Of a stretch of DNA of 64,000 nucleotides, positions 1 through 20,401 are shown piece after piece. The notes under the pieces were generated by a model. That model searched no databases and was not told the DNA's origin. It saw only the letters and a program-made list of their open reading frames with translations. Positions within the stretch are counted from its first letter, which is position 1. Each line of letters begins with the position of its first letter. Source of the DNA: Eleginops maclovinus. Taxonomy: Eukaryota > Chordata > Actinopteri > Perciformes > Eleginopidae. Made by a program: the position numbers and the translations under genes. The stretch is from assembly GCF_036324505.1 (NCBI RefSeq), contig NC_086365.1:5080655-5144654 (forward strand), read 5' to 3'.

Positions 1-2627
1 TACAGTCACTCTGTCGGCTTTTTAATTCAGTACAGTCACAACAATTTACTTCAATGTCGTCTTTGTCTACAGCTTGAGTCATCTGACACACTTTGTCATA
101 GAAAAGTCCCTGACCTCATTTATTCTTGTATAAAAGTGCTTCGTGTGCAGTTTTGTTTTTTGGCTCTGCTTTATTTGGGCTACGAACCTTAAGGAGGCAG
201 ATGAAGGACAGAAGGGAGTGACACAGATGGACAAATGAACAAACTAAAAAGAGGAGTAGACAGACATAACCAGCTCATAACCTTTTGGATTAATAGGCTT
301 AATATGGCTGGGGTTGAGACTGTGAAACTCAAGTTAGTCAGGTGGCGTAATAGTCAGAGCGACAGACAGTTGGAGAGAGTGATGTTCAGGAAAAGGCCGG
401 TTCCATTACCTCAGTCCTCCAGCGGGCCCCTGTCAGCAGCAACACTTTCTCCAGAGAGCTTTATTCTCAACTCATGCATCGCCATTGTTGGCTTAGTGCC
501 TCCATCTGTTCCCCAGACCTTCTGGCCTGCACGCAAACACACAAACTCACACACACAGGATTAAAAGTTGTATGTATATATTAGGGCACACACACATGCC
601 TGGGCAAGACAGAAGCGTCTGCTCACCATCCCAAGGCACCCACTCGCTTTTGTAGATTTTTCTGAGTTAGTTTGCATCTGGCAGGATGACAGCTAAACAT
701 TCAGGGGAGAAAATGTATCCTCTGGTTCTGATGTGTTGTGCTTATATTTGCCAACTCTATTAGAAAGAGGTTTAATTTTCCATAGACTGGGACAACTGCC
801 CAACGTTTTTTGTCCTAAACTTAACAAATGGCGCAATCAACAGCCTCTATGGTTTAAGAGTGATAATGGAAGATGTGTAGTAATACATCCAAACATACTC
901 ATATCCTTTGAAACAAACAGGCCATTGATGATGCAGCCCTATCAACTAATCTTTCCCGGACACAGCGCCAGACAAGCAGAGGACATTATATAAATGTTGT
1001 TAATGCTTGCACTGTAACCACTAGAGTACTAAAGCAATCGTCACTTGATTTCCAAATCACATTTCTTTAAAACAATGATTATTAGTGACTATAATAATGG
1101 GTGCCAGACTTAAGGTCAGGAGCAAAGTGGCTATCAGCTGGAAAATGAGATGCTGTCCGAGACATGACACTTAAAATGGTTTATTTGCCCTGGTCAGCTC
1201 ATATCACTATTGTTAGAGCATCAATTTTTTATGTTTTATATGAACAAGGGTTTGTATTTGCACTGTAGGTCTTTTTTTCTGTGTCGTCTTATTTTACGAA
1301 AATGAATATTACTAAATGGTGGGAGAGGGTTGGGGTTAAGGTTAAGTTTACGCTGGAGTGCCATTTCACACGATACAGATAAACGGGTGAAAAGTAAAAA
1401 AATGTGAGCAGCAAAAGCTGAGAGGTTTACTTTGAGAGGAACAATAAAAAACAAAGTGTGTGCAAGTATAGAGGTATACAGTGTGGTGCTACAATGATGG
1501 TGGTGACCACAAACAGCTGTGATGGTTTGTGGGTCATCTACAGCCGAGTTGGAAAGGCTGACAGAAAAGCAAACGTAGCTGAAGGTATTGTTTGGGTGAC
1601 AGAAGTCGTCACAAGCTTTTAGGACAAAATGTCTACCGACGTACATGTGTGGACTGAAGATGCAGAATCTAAGCTTCTTTGTTAAACAGTTTATTCTACA
1701 CCTCTTCCTCTGAAATGGAAACTGCCCATTATGAATCGCGGTGTATTTTTTGGGTTACCACGGATGCAGACGAGCATACACCGTGTCTCCCAGCTGTCTT
1801 CTTTCAATGTTTTCTAAAAGCAATCCACTCAACCAAACGGTCTTCACTACAGATGCTATTTTCTGTGTCACATTAGTCATGAACTTTACACGAAGTCCAA
1901 GCTAAACAATTCATCATGAGCTCAGTGTCCAGATATGCAGTCGCTTACTTACTCCAAAGGAAATTTGTTTTAAGGTCCATTTCCACCATCTGTGCCTTGG
2001 AGCACATCAAGCACTTATTTGGTCCCTCTGGAATGTCATTATTAAACCCATTCTTTCCTAGACTGCCGAGACTTTATGGAGCATGCTACGTTGACAAAGC
2101 AGACTTTGTTATTTCAAAGTGTCGCTACTGTACACTCTTTTCTGCTCATCCATGTTTCTTATTCTGTGTTTTTAAGGGCTTTAAGTTGCACAAACGTAAG
2201 GAAGTACTTTATCAAAGCATTCAACATTTATAACTTCATTAGCAACAAACAAGGTTAAAGTTTTGAAATCACCAACTTTTTATTTCAAACAATTGTGAAA
2301 AGCAATGACAATCACACTTATCCCTCATGTGAAATAACCCTTTATATACAACGCACAGGATTTACAGGTCTATTGGTCCTTAGTATTTCAGTAAAACTGA
2401 TGAAACAGAGCATTACATACTCTAATCATGATCATAAAGACGAGTAGGTAGCAATTTTGTATCCATTTTCTGTTGAAGTCAGAGTGAGTTAGCCTCTAGT
2501 CCCCAGAACAAAGGCTCTCACCACCTAACCTCAAGTTGAGTTTCCCCTTCTCAATCATCCTGATGGATTTATTCCATTTCCATACCCTTCATTTAACTAA
2601 ACAATGTCTGTGAATATTCACCATCAG
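1..2627. other. Sequence upstream of the first visible decorin exon, probably dcn intron
   Basis: This stretch precedes an exon that starts in phase 1, so at least its right part should be a decorin intron. I looked in all frames for a signal peptide followed by the CX3CXCX6C cysteine cluster and did not find one. The open frames here are short, lack family signatures and have no sensible splice context. No RNA gene or clear transposon was recognised. Confidence 0.6.
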
Positions 2628-5600
2628 GTCTGAAGACAGTTCCTGAGGACATCCCCGCTGACACCACCCTGTTGGACCTGCAGAACAACAAGATTACTGA
2701 GATCAAGGAGAATGACTTCAAGCACCTGAAAGGACTACATGTAAGATAACTGCCGTCTGCATATGCAGAGCCTCCTGTCTGTGTATTGGTCCAAATGTTA
2801 TGTAATGGTTTTTTTTATGTAACCTTTAACCAAACTGCAACCCTTAGGAAACATGTTTCATTATTGTTGGGTTGTTCATAACTGAAGAGTAAAAGGGCAA
2901 AGCCTAATGGAAAAACAGATTGATGATGTCTGTGATTTTGCATCATGAGAGAAAAGTTGAAATGTTGGGAGTCAAATATCAAACATCCAGCTTTTACAAA
3001 TAAATAATCTATTCCACATTTACTGAAAAATGTAACTTTATCCTCAGCATTTCAACTCCATTCTGGCACCACACATTTCTTAGTACATACTAACCGGTTT
3101 TGTAAAAGAGCACCTTTTTCCAGAATAATTGCTCATTTCACAAAAATGAACTGCACTTCAACTCCCATCTCAAGCTCTGTTCATCCTCCTTCACTCCCCC
3201 AGTCACCAGGTGCATGGAAACTATTCACCCGTAGGCCTTACGCCCTAACGCCTTCAAACTTCTGGAGATTTCCTGCTTGCAATAAATACCTCCGTCTGAC
3301 GGCCAGGGCTGTTTCCTCTGTAATGTAACTGGCCTCTCAAGGGAAGGGACCACATACTTCACATTTCCTCGTGTCTGCTTTTCAGCAGGAGGGAGAGTCC
3401 TCTGAAAATGCATTAGGGAAAACTGTGTATTGAACTTGAACTCGGCCCTCAATCTTGGGACAGCAGCTTAGCTCAACATGTCCATTTCTCACAATCTCAT
3501 CTGGAAATACATTTTTATAGTCCCATGGTGCATTTGCAACAGGAAATATTTCTGAGTGAAAGAGAAAACATTGACATTTGTTTAGCTGTGACGTAAAAGT
3601 TCATATTCCATAACAAAATAACTACAAACACTGGTGTGAATTTAAATAAGGGAAAGGGTGAAAACATCCTGCCAGACTGGAATCCTTTCAATGATCTTTT
3701 GATGCAGATAGTGCTAAAATTCAACAATACCAAGCAGCAAGAATAAAAAGCTATTATGATTACTAGAATCTAATCCCCCTGGTTTTCTCCCCTATAGGCT
3801 CTGATCCTGGTGAACAACAAAATCAGCACCATCCACCCCAAAGCCTTCAGTCCTCTATCCAAGCTGCAGCGTCTCTACCTGTCTAAGAACATCCTGAAGG
3901 AAATGCCCGCCAACATGCCCAAGAGCCTGCAGGAGCTGCGTATCCACGAGAACGAGATCTCCAAGATCAAAAAGGCCTCCTTCCAGGGCATGTCCCATGT
4001 CATCGTGATGGGTATGAAAAAAGAAGGATTATTATTGCAGATATTTATTTGGATAGCAAGCAGTCTAAAGTGGTGAGTGTGTTATTTTTAAGCAGCTGGT
4101 CTCATCTCCAGATGTATGTCTGTGATTTTAGACAAGTCTACACTTCAGTGAAAGTGGTAAAAATATTTACAAAGATAGAACCCAGTGTTTAAGTTTAAAA
4201 AGCTGCCAAGTTTCTAGTAGTTTCATAAAAACAAACCCTCTTTTAGTCTTAGTTTAGGGTTGTTCAAAGTGATACAGAAATATGTTTTTTAGATTATTCT
4301 CTAATGTATATACATCTCTACATATATTTGACAGAGCTTTAAATATAACAGGGCAAACAATGTACCCAGTCAAATGGTGCAAATTCTCCCTCAACAGCTG
4401 TGAAGGATAAAAACTGTCATTTTAGACAGTATTTTTTGTATTTATTGTTCAAGTGCATCCTTGCATGGGAACAGTACATTTGATTGATTTTGTTTTGGAA
4501 AGAAAGAGACCAGAAAAGAATTTTGCCTCATGGCATTTCAATGTTGAGATAAGATTTACACCTAACAGTCTGGAAGTGATGACACTGCAGCCTGTTAATG
4601 TGTTGTTTTGTAAGACAATTTGTTCTTCCTCGATCCTGCTTTATATGCTTGTCACTTTGACAACACACAAGCTCTAACTTCTTGTTTCATAAATTAACCA
4701 TTTCATTCTGTTATTGCTCAACTAAAGTGTGGATTCAATTATATTAAATGCAATGATAAGAGAACTATAATCCATGACCAATCAGGAGATCTGGCGTGGA
4801 GAAAGGCTGCGTTGCAAAGACAAGCTATTGTGTTGCCCAAGACTTTGTTTATTCATGACTCAGCTCTATGTTTCCGTAACACACCCGGGGAGGAAAACAC
4901 TTCATAGACGTGATCCATTCCGGCTGTTCTCTCGGTTTTCTCTGCTTTTTGCTCACAATTTAGTTTTTTTCAATTCATTTGTTATAGAGCTTGGGTCCAA
5001 CCCTCTGAAGAGTGCAGGAATCGAGGCCAATGCTTTCGCTGACCTGAAGAGGGTCTCTTACATTCGCATTGCAGACACGGACATCACCGAGATCCCCAAA
5101 GGTAATGCTTTTATTTTTATTTACACAAATAGTTTGGAGTAACACAAGTTTTATCCATTCAGGGTCGACTAAAATCTTCTATCAAAAGAATGCATGGTGG
5201 ATTTAAGTCCACAGCAAAACTAGAGGCTCAACGTAATAAATTACAAAACCTCCACTGCATGGTCAGTCAACACTAGCTTGTCTGATGGAGGGAATATATC
5301 TGGTGTATTTGCTTAAAAGATACCTGAAACCCCAACCCTTGGAGCTGAAATGTTATGTTGTTAAATTCCAACTTTCTGTTAATACATAATGTTGAGGTTA
5401 CTTACTGTAAGTCATCACTGTTTGTCTTGCTGATCTTTGTCTTGTTGGCTGCCAGGTCTGCCCAGCTCTCTCTCTGAGCTCCACCTGGATGGGAACAAGA
5501 TCTCCAAGGTGACCGCTGGCAACCTCCAAGGCTTGAAGAACCTGGCCAAGTAATAACAATTATGATTCTCTCTTAATATAAACCAATGTGTCACATTTCC

Positions 5601-7994
5601 CCTCATTTCACATTCAAGTCATCACAGTGACTGATAATGTCAGTTACAGCTCTATCTGTAGTTTGCTAAACATGTGTTGTTACATAGCTCTATTTAGAGT
5701 TAAAGTTTGCCAACATTAGCCACCATATGATAGGTTACTTGTCTGGAGCAAGTGGTCGCTACAGAAAAAAATGAATGTTTAGCATTTAGCAAGGGGAATA
5801 ACGTGTAAAAAGGTTATACCCCCTTTGAAAACATGAATTCTCAATTCTTATTCTGTTTATGGTATCAGTTCTTTCGTTTTTTCTCATGCTTTCATTCTTT
5901 GGCTTGACATAAATTAACTTCACTTGGAACATTAGTTCTCATAAAACCAATTAATGGATTTACTGTTAAAAACTTAAGCGCTAAATATAGTTATTGGATA
6001 ATGAAAATAGCTGGTTTGCTCGGATAAATGTAGACTCACTGTGTTTATAAGATTACTGGTCTATGTGCCAAAGATAGTATATCGTACTTGAACAATGAAG
6101 GCTTTGATGCATGTGTGGATGTTTCAAGGTTTCAAGGTTTCAAGGTTTCAAATGGATGTTGGAGAGGATACGAGCAGAGGATGGTTTTTATTTCCCCTCG
6201 CTCATAATAGAAAATAAACTGGAAAAGTAATTAATGACAGCTGTTATTTCTTATCTTAATTTCCTCAGTTTGTGGATCATTTTGGCAGCCAGAGGAAAAT
6301 GTCTAATGTCTTGGTTTCTCAAACTCATGCAACTTGTGCCCTGGAGTTCCTTGATCTTTTACACATGGCACTTTTCCATGTCTCATCGTTTTGTATTTTT
6401 TCTGCAGGCTGGGTCTGAGCTACAATGAGATCAGCTCAGTGGAAAATGGCACTCTTGCTAACGTTCCCCACCTGCGAGAGCTTCACCTCGATAACAACGC
6501 TCTCATTAGTGTTCCTGCTGGCCTGCCCGACCACAAGTACATCCAGGTGCGTACTGCAGTTTAATTACAGTACTCGTGTCTGTCATTAATCAAAGTTTAA
6601 ATGACAACAGCCTCACAGGAAGATTGGTATCACAACCATTTAGTTCAAGCAAACCACCTCTGCTTGAGCACTATAGATATAGATCTCATTATATTACAGT
6701 ATAATAACAGTCAGCTCATTTTCTCCCCTCTTAACTACACTGGAAACGTTTACTTTGTTGCTTTTTTACATTTGATTTGTTTATGTTCACACTGCCCAAT
6801 TACAAGTCAACCAAGGCTTTCATAACAAATGTCACATGGATTCACTTAGTTTGTTTTGGGGTAGTTGTTGGTAGCCTATCATGCTAAATTGTTACAGATT
6901 TTGACAGTAGGGGGGAGTGTAAACAGATCTGGTTCAATGCCCTGTAGTTTGGCCATCTCAAAAAACTGTTAAAGAGAAATATCCTATTGTTGGTTTGGAA
7001 AATATAGTCACTAATGCTGAACCACAACTGCAAACCGGTCAGCCATCTTTTTGTGGTTATTTTGTGAGGTTTTAATGACACTGTTGTCAGCAGTCATAAC
7101 TAACCAAATTATGGGAAGAAAACAATAGTTTGAAGAAATAGGGCCGAACAAAGTTGTGCTGAACTGGATTTCCCCCCCTACAAATGAAGACAATGAAGAC
7201 AAAGGGTTTATTTATGAATGTCTGAATGTTTGAATCTCGAAAGCAGCACTTTTTAAATGTAGGATGTAAAAACAAACTATAATTTCATTCAGTATATTGT
7301 AATATCAGGACAGGCCAAGAGACACAGGGTTCTTAGACATGCTCAGAGGAGCTATTTTTCAAGATTTTGTGATCTTTTTTTATACATCATGCTCTTTTTG
7401 TTGTATACAATGGCGATTGTACTCTGCTATAACTTTTTTCAATTGTATAGTTGGGTGTTATTGGACTGGAATCTGTAATTAGCATTATATTGTCAGCCCA
7501 AATCAGTTAGAGGCGCGTCTTTCCTTTTGTTCTTATTTCTAGGATCATTCACAATGCACAGCTGCATGGTTGTTTACATATGCTTTTTATGTGCTTCTGC
7601 TCTTAAAAGTATCTAGGCTTGCTTTTTCTCAAGATGATCAGCATCAGTCTTTGTCATTGTGAAGTGTTCCCACTCTAGTTAAACATTCTAGAGCTATATT
7701 ATTCAGTGGTGACTTGTGATTATCCTCTCCATCCGCTTTATGCACTTCCTACTCAGTGACCAAAGGGTGTCATTATTTAAATCCCTTCTCTAGGTGGTCT
7801 ACCTCCATGCCAACAAGATTGCAGCTGTGGGAACGGGAGACTTCTGTCCTCCTGGCCTGAACCACAAGAAGGCCATGTACTCTGGCATCAGCCTGTTCAG
7901 CAACCCCGTGCCTTACTGGGAAGTTCAGCCCATCACCTTCCGCTGCGTCTTCAACCGCTCCGCCATCCAGCTCGGCAACTACAGGAAGAAGTAG
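2628..7994 (+). CDS. dcn: Decorin, C-terminal six coding exons (5' end outside window)
   Basis: Decorin is a secreted class I small leucine-rich proteoglycan that binds collagen fibrils and growth factors. Visible coding exons are 2628-2740, 3798-4011, 4988-5101, 5456-5549, 6408-6546 and 7794-7994, all with GT-AG borders and matching phases. They encode the leucine-rich repeats from [13 protein letters not shown] through [43 protein letters not shown] and RELHLDNN to the C-terminal ear, which has the paired cysteines in DFCPPG and FRCVF. The end, [15 protein letters not shown], is typical of decorin. Exon 2628 begins in phase 1, so it needs an upstream exon with the signal peptide, the glycosaminoglycan-bearing Ser-Gly and the N-terminal CX3CXCX6C cluster. 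I found no such exon in 1-2627, so it must lie upstream. An NGT sequon is kept in ENGTLAN. The frame is intact throughout. Biglycan is the nearest alternative, but the sequence and the lum-kera-epyc neighbourhood favour decorin. Confidence 0.95.
6121..6154 (-). repeat. Tandem octamer GGTTTCAA, probable LINE tail
   Basis: About four copies of GGTTTCAA lie in decorin intron sequence. The reverse complement, TTGAAACC, is the same unit that ends the LINE copy at 48490-48507. This suggests the tail of an extremely 5'-truncated LINE inserted on the minus strand. No LINE body is visible beside it, so simple-repeat origin remains possible. Confidence 0.4.
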
Positions 7995-9195
7995 AGGCGT
8001 GTCCTGCGTGCCTCCGCAAGGAAGTGTGTGTTTGTAAATGATTGTGTGAAAGTTTTCTAAGTATGCGTGTTTGACTAAAGCCCCACAACACTGACCCCCA
8101 CCAACAATGCCTCCCCAACAAATGACAATGCCATTATTCACAAACTTTAGTGGACTTTAACGCAACTTACCATTTTTATTGTAGCTTAAAGGTTGGTGCA
8201 ACAGTAGTACACAAGGCTTACAGCAAACACCAGCATATTACGGTGATGCTCTCACACACAGCACATCATTCATAGAAACAGTTAGGCAAGCACTAACATT
8301 GCAAATATGTTCTTGCATACATGTTATTTTCATTTAGCAGATACATTGAACTACAGAGGTGATTTTTAACCGAATGGAGAATGTTTAAAAACCCACTTTA
8401 AGTCAACTTTCTTGACCTTTAGCCATTGTATGAATTTTAACAAACCTGGCCTGTAGAGCAGGCAGCAAGGGGTTAACATGTGTTTTAAAATACCTTTAAC
8501 AACTGGTATAGTAGAATGTACTAGATATTACCTGTGTACTAGGAATAGCATTCAGAGTGTATTGTTATCATGCTGCACTCCTTGAAAGAACTTTGAATTT
8601 CTATTTCTATTGTAATCAATTCAAGTAGGGATAAAAGCAACCGTGTCTTCTTTCACATTGTGATTTCTTGTGCTGATTTAGTTTTGGGTGTTTTTACATT
8701 TTTTCTTCATCACACCTCCTTTCTTGTTCCTCTCCTAGTGTATGTTGTTCCATAAAAAAACAAGGTGAAAATAGCTTATGAAAATGTAGAATAAACCATA
8801 TATGTTTTAAACAGAAGCCATTCCCAAAGATTTATATGCATGCTCTTGTTTTTTTTTCTTGCAACTTGAACCTGGTGCTTTGTGGAATCCCTTGTTGATG
8901 CTTGTCTGTGTCTCACGCTAGTTTCCCTGTCATTTATTTTTTTCCTTTTTTAAGACTCTTGGATGGTGTATGTGGAACGGCATGCCCACTGCAACAATGT
9001 TGGTGTGACTGTTGTATGTATAGACGCTGTATATAAATGCTGTATAAAAAAACTCTCGTTTTGCTTAAAAGGCACAAGCACTTACCATAGCTCAGACTTA
9101 ATATATCAGCAACAACGGTGTTCCTCTTTTTTTCCAGAGCAGGGGCTCCAGCTAAGGTGTCCTGAACAAAATAAAAATACTAATGGAAAAAGTAG
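7995..9195 (+). other. dcn: Decorin 3' UTR with two polyadenylation signals
   Basis: AT-rich non-coding sequence follows the decorin stop codon. AATAAA hexamers occur at 8790-8795 and 9170-9175. Either could end the transcript; the second would give a 3' UTR of about 1.2 kb. The assignment rests on position and hexamers only. Confidence 0.55.
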
Positions 9196-9199
9196 CCTT

Positions 9200-16290
<7,091 letters not shown>

Positions 16291-16319
16291 TTTTTCTCCA
16301 GAGACCTCCAGCTTTTGAA

Positions 16320-16379
16320 CACCACACTGTCTTACCTACTGGCCTTCCACCCTACGCACACAAAGATAGAGAACCACAG
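16320..16379 (+). other. lum: Proposed non-coding first exon of lumican
   Basis: The sequence up to 16379 ends in CCACAG followed by GTAAGC, a strong donor. The lumican start codon sits one base after an acceptor at 17314, so an upstream leader exon is required. This is the best donor in the right place. The 5' limit is uncertain; a CT-rich tract precedes it and no TATA box is obvious. Confidence 0.45.
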
Positions 16380-17315
16380 GTAAGCTTGCATGTTGATGCA
16401 TGGATTCAAGATTTCCTGTTTGATTGTTTCTCTGTATTTCTGTTTTATGGATGGGATTATCAGCTGTCACTGTCAGGCTTTTGGGTAGTGGCTAGTGCTG
16501 AAACAGAGAAGGCAAGAATACCAGTGCATGGAACAAAAAAATATACAAGTTGAAAGTTTGATCATTTTCATAATGTTTTAGAAAAAAGGTGTATTTAACT
16601 AAATGCATGTTTATACAGATCTGCAGCGGCGATTCAAACTGTTTTCTGTGACTTTGGGAAAGGATCTGTTCTGCACTTGGATCCAGTTTCTGCATTTTTT
16701 CATGTGTCTGGATCCAATCAAACCTGTTCTGCATTGTCTGCAGTCTTGATGTTGTACAGTCATGATCCTAAACTAGTTATATTTCTGATTTAAGTTGTTC
16801 ATTCTGTTTGTTTTCTTTGTTGTTTATAACATGAAAGGATTAACATCCCTGTATTTAGTGTTTCATACATACAACATGTGTTTAACACGACTACATTGAT
16901 GTACATTTATCTTTATCATGTACTGCTCAAACATCTGTCTTGCATTATTGCTCAATACGTTGTTTATGTAGAACTGTACCAAGTTGATAGATGAAGTGCT
17001 GCAGATGAAGTAATGCAGTTAGGTTGAAGCTGCAGCTGTAATGATGTGGCTCGACACAGATAATTGACTCAAGAAATGTTGCCCTCATTAGACTCTTTTT
17101 TGTTATAGTTTTATTTTATCCTTCACTTTTATTTGATCATTGATACATACCACTTTGCCTCCAGAATTTTAACTATGAAGCTTTTACAACACAAATCCAT
17201 TAATTAGGGTTAGGGTTCAATGCTGTTATAATTTGACATTTGTTGCTCTTGACCCTTCTGACCATTCTAACATATCTCCTGCTTTCCATTTCCTTCTGTC
17301 TGTTGGATCCCCAGA

Positions 17316-18627
17316 ATGTTACCTCTTCGTCTACCCCTGTTGTTCATATTGGTCAGTGTGGCCCTGTGCCAGTTTGATGATTACGACTACCAGCCTGTTT
17401 CCATGCTTGGGCCCTCAGGGCCTAACTGTCATCAAGAATGCGACTGCCCATTCAACTTCCCCACCGCAATGTATTGTGACAGCCGCAAGCTCAAGTTTTT
17501 TCCAGTTGTCCCAACAGGAATCAAGTACCTGTACCTTCAGAACAACCTCATAGAAGAGATCAAGCGAGGAGTGTTCGATAATGTTACCGATACCCTTCGC
17601 TGGCTGGTACTTGACAACAATCAGATTACAAATGCTAAAATAGAAAAGGCACAATCGACAAACTCAGTGCTCTGGAGAAGTTATTCTTCAGCAACAACAA
17701 CCTGACAGAGCCAGTCATCCCTCCCTCAAAATCCCTTGACGAGCTGAAGATTATGCACAACCAGTTGTCCAAATTCCCTTCTGGACTGTTGACTGACAAG
17801 GAGAACTTGACCTCCGTCAATCTTCAGTACAATCAGCTAACCTCTGATGCCATCGGGGGGGCATTTAAAGGGCCAAAGAAAATGCTGTCCCTGGATGTGA
17901 GCCATAACAAGCTGAAGAAACTGCCGGCTGGAGTCCCCGGTTCACTGGAAATCCTCTACGCAGACTACAACGAAATTGACAGTGTTGGAGCGGGGTACCT
18001 GGGCAAAGTTCCCTTGCTGCAGTCCCTGAGGATCTCGCACAACAAACTGGTGGACTCAGGAATCCCTGCAGGAGTGTTCAACGTGACTTCACTGGTGGAG
18101 CTGGATCTGTCGTTCAACCAATTGAAGTCCATCCCTGAGATCAACGAGAATCTGGAGCAACTCTACCTCCAGGCCAACGAGATTGAGAGTAAGTGGAAAC
18201 CTTTACTGTTGTTTGACTATTTTCCTAAAGGTGCCTTGTGGACCTCATTTCATGTTATGTCTACATTTAGTATGCCTCACAAAAACTTTACTATCTGGAA
18301 TATTTTAAATTGTGAATTGATTACAACCATATATTCTATGATTCTTTGGGCGTTATTGCCCAAGAGTGCCTTTAAAGCCTCGTATAAGAGGTTTTGAAGG
18401 TATATAATAACTTTCAAGTAAAACATTTTTCTGCCAACATCCACAACCTTCTCTCCATTTTTTTTTTTGCAGAGTTTGACCTGACAAGTTTTTGCAAGTA
18501 TGTTTCGAGCACAAGCTTTTCCCACCTGAAGCATCTGCGTCTGGACGCTAACATTGTCACTCAAAGCAGCATGCCCCCTGAGTCCTCCAACTGCCTGCGC
18601 ATAGCTTCCGATGTCATATTTGAATAA
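17316..18627 (+). CDS. lum: Lumican, with a one-base frameshift in the main exon
   Basis: Lumican is a secreted class II SLRP carrying keratan sulfate chains that controls collagen fibril size, notably in cornea. Coding exons are 17316-18188 and 18473-18627. The product starts with a signal peptide (MLPLRLPLLFILVSVALC), then an acidic Tyr-rich stretch (FDDYDYQP, likely sulfated) and the class II cluster CHQECDCPFNFPTAMYC (CX3CXCX9C). The repeats follow, then the ear with FCKYVS and SNCLRIASDVIFE. The frame breaks at about 17646-17651, after NAKIEK. The right continuation (IDKLSALEKLFFSNNN, then the LTEPV stretch) is one frame over, so exactly one base is missing. With that base the length would be 342 residues, close to the usual 338. 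Everything else, including splice phases, is preserved. Sequons NVT, NLT and NVT remain. A consensus error is the simplest explanation; a real null allele is not excluded. Confidence 0.9.
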
Positions 18628-19280
18628 GGACCTCCCTCAAATCGATGCACTTTCCATGACCCCCTTCTCCACTACGGTGACACAGATCAGCCCAAAGGCT
18701 TCTGGATTAAAGTTATGTAATATCGGTAATGTCATCTTCATCATATGAATTCATATCTTGAATTATTCAAGAGCTGGGCAAATTTGAGATACAGTAGATG
18801 GCAATACAAGCGATCAACAATTTTGCAACATATCTCACCAAACATGCAATAAAATGTTTGGATTCATAAAGCATCATACAAGCATTTTGGATATTTGGCT
18901 CAAGGTATGTTAGTGTTCAAATCAACATTAAAGGTATAAAACAGAGGGGGAAAATGTATATATATATAGAAATTAGAGGATTGAAAGTTTTATGAATAAA
19001 AATGTATTCATTGACTTTGATAATAAACACACACTTCACACATTCCAAACTTAAATTTGGTGATATTGAATACAGACACAATGGAGAAATCAATGGCTCC
19101 AATGTCTCATTTCAGTCGTCAATCGTGATTTTGTTGTCTGTCTTGTATGTTCCAATGATAAGCATATATAATACATTGTGGGTACAATAATGAATCCATT
19201 GCTGTGCAAAGGACCAGTAAATAAAGGACTGCGTTCTCAGATTCAAATGTATAATGCCAGATGTAAGAAATTATGAATAA
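18628..19280 (+). other. lum: Lumican 3' UTR region
   Basis: AT-rich sequence follows the stop codon. AATAAA hexamers lie near 18849, 19220-19225 and 19276, so the exact end is uncertain. No coding potential was seen. Confidence 0.45.
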
Positions 19281-20401
19281 ATGCAAAGAGCCGTCACATA
19301 GTAGTCACATTTGAAAACAACTTTCATAGATCAAATTGGTTTTAAGAAAAATACCATTAGTCGTGTCTGCTTTCTTCATAAATGGTGTATTTGCAGAAAT
19401 ACCATGTTTTCCGAATGATTGACTTCTTTGAGCTATAAAACAAAAACAAATAGATAATTATACCAAACCAAGAAACATCCTAAATGCCACATTAAGGTAA
19501 ATAGTGTACTTAGTCTTAAAGAGAAGAATAAAGGAGACATGATTAAAAGACGTTGGTACTAACCTTGAAACTACTTACTCAGTTCAATCTTGAGATGATA
19601 ATGTAGGAGGTTTTCTGGAAATCACGAGTCAAATGTTTCTTAACGTTACTTAATTTCTAGCTGTCTATTTTCATGTGCATTGCTGATTTGTATACATTTG
19701 CATTACCTGCATGCAACCAATGGTACCATTCTTTTATAATAAACTACAGCTTTTGCAGTTAAGGCACTCTCATTGTTACGTTGTTGTTCACCATGTTTTA
19801 AAACTGCTTCCTACCAATACAACGTCCACTTGGCAGCAGTTTCATGTGGGTTGATGTTATAACAATAATGTTTTTTTTTAAGTGATTTCTTTTGTGGCCT
19901 TTGACTTGGTAACCGCTCTTGGATTTGCTGTGAGGAAACCAAACAGAGTTCAATAAACTATGTTTCCAACATATTTGTATAGTGAATTAATTTTGAACAT
20001 GTATGGAAACAAATTTGTGAAGCCATCTTATTTGACTCAGCATAAACATAATCAACCTTAAGGATTGCCCTGTACATTGAATTTATTTGCTGATCTAAAT
20101 TTACTCAAACTATGCTTTTAACAATAGTAAATGTGTTTTGAATTACGGTGTATTCATTGTTGGGAAAGCAAACATATCTTTATAAATCCAGAATTAGCAA
20201 CTAATGAAGATACTTGTAGGTGTGACCAGATTGTAAAATTAGGGTTTATGTTTTATTTAAAGTTGTATGAATTGGTATCCTCTGCATTAATGTCACTGAC
20301 CACACGGTGAATTTGCTCTTCCCAAACCTTAAATAATAATAATGTTATTGCTCTTCAATGGGTACAAATGTATTATTAGTACAAATGATAAAAAACAATC
20401 T

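Noticed and set aside
1236..1646. 136-codon minus-strand open frame at the left edge
   Set aside because: Low-complexity composition, no domain, and it lies in the presumed decorin intron.
1..2627. Search for the decorin signal-peptide exon
   Set aside because: No signal peptide plus CX3CXCX6C was found in any frame, so the exon must lie upstream of the window.
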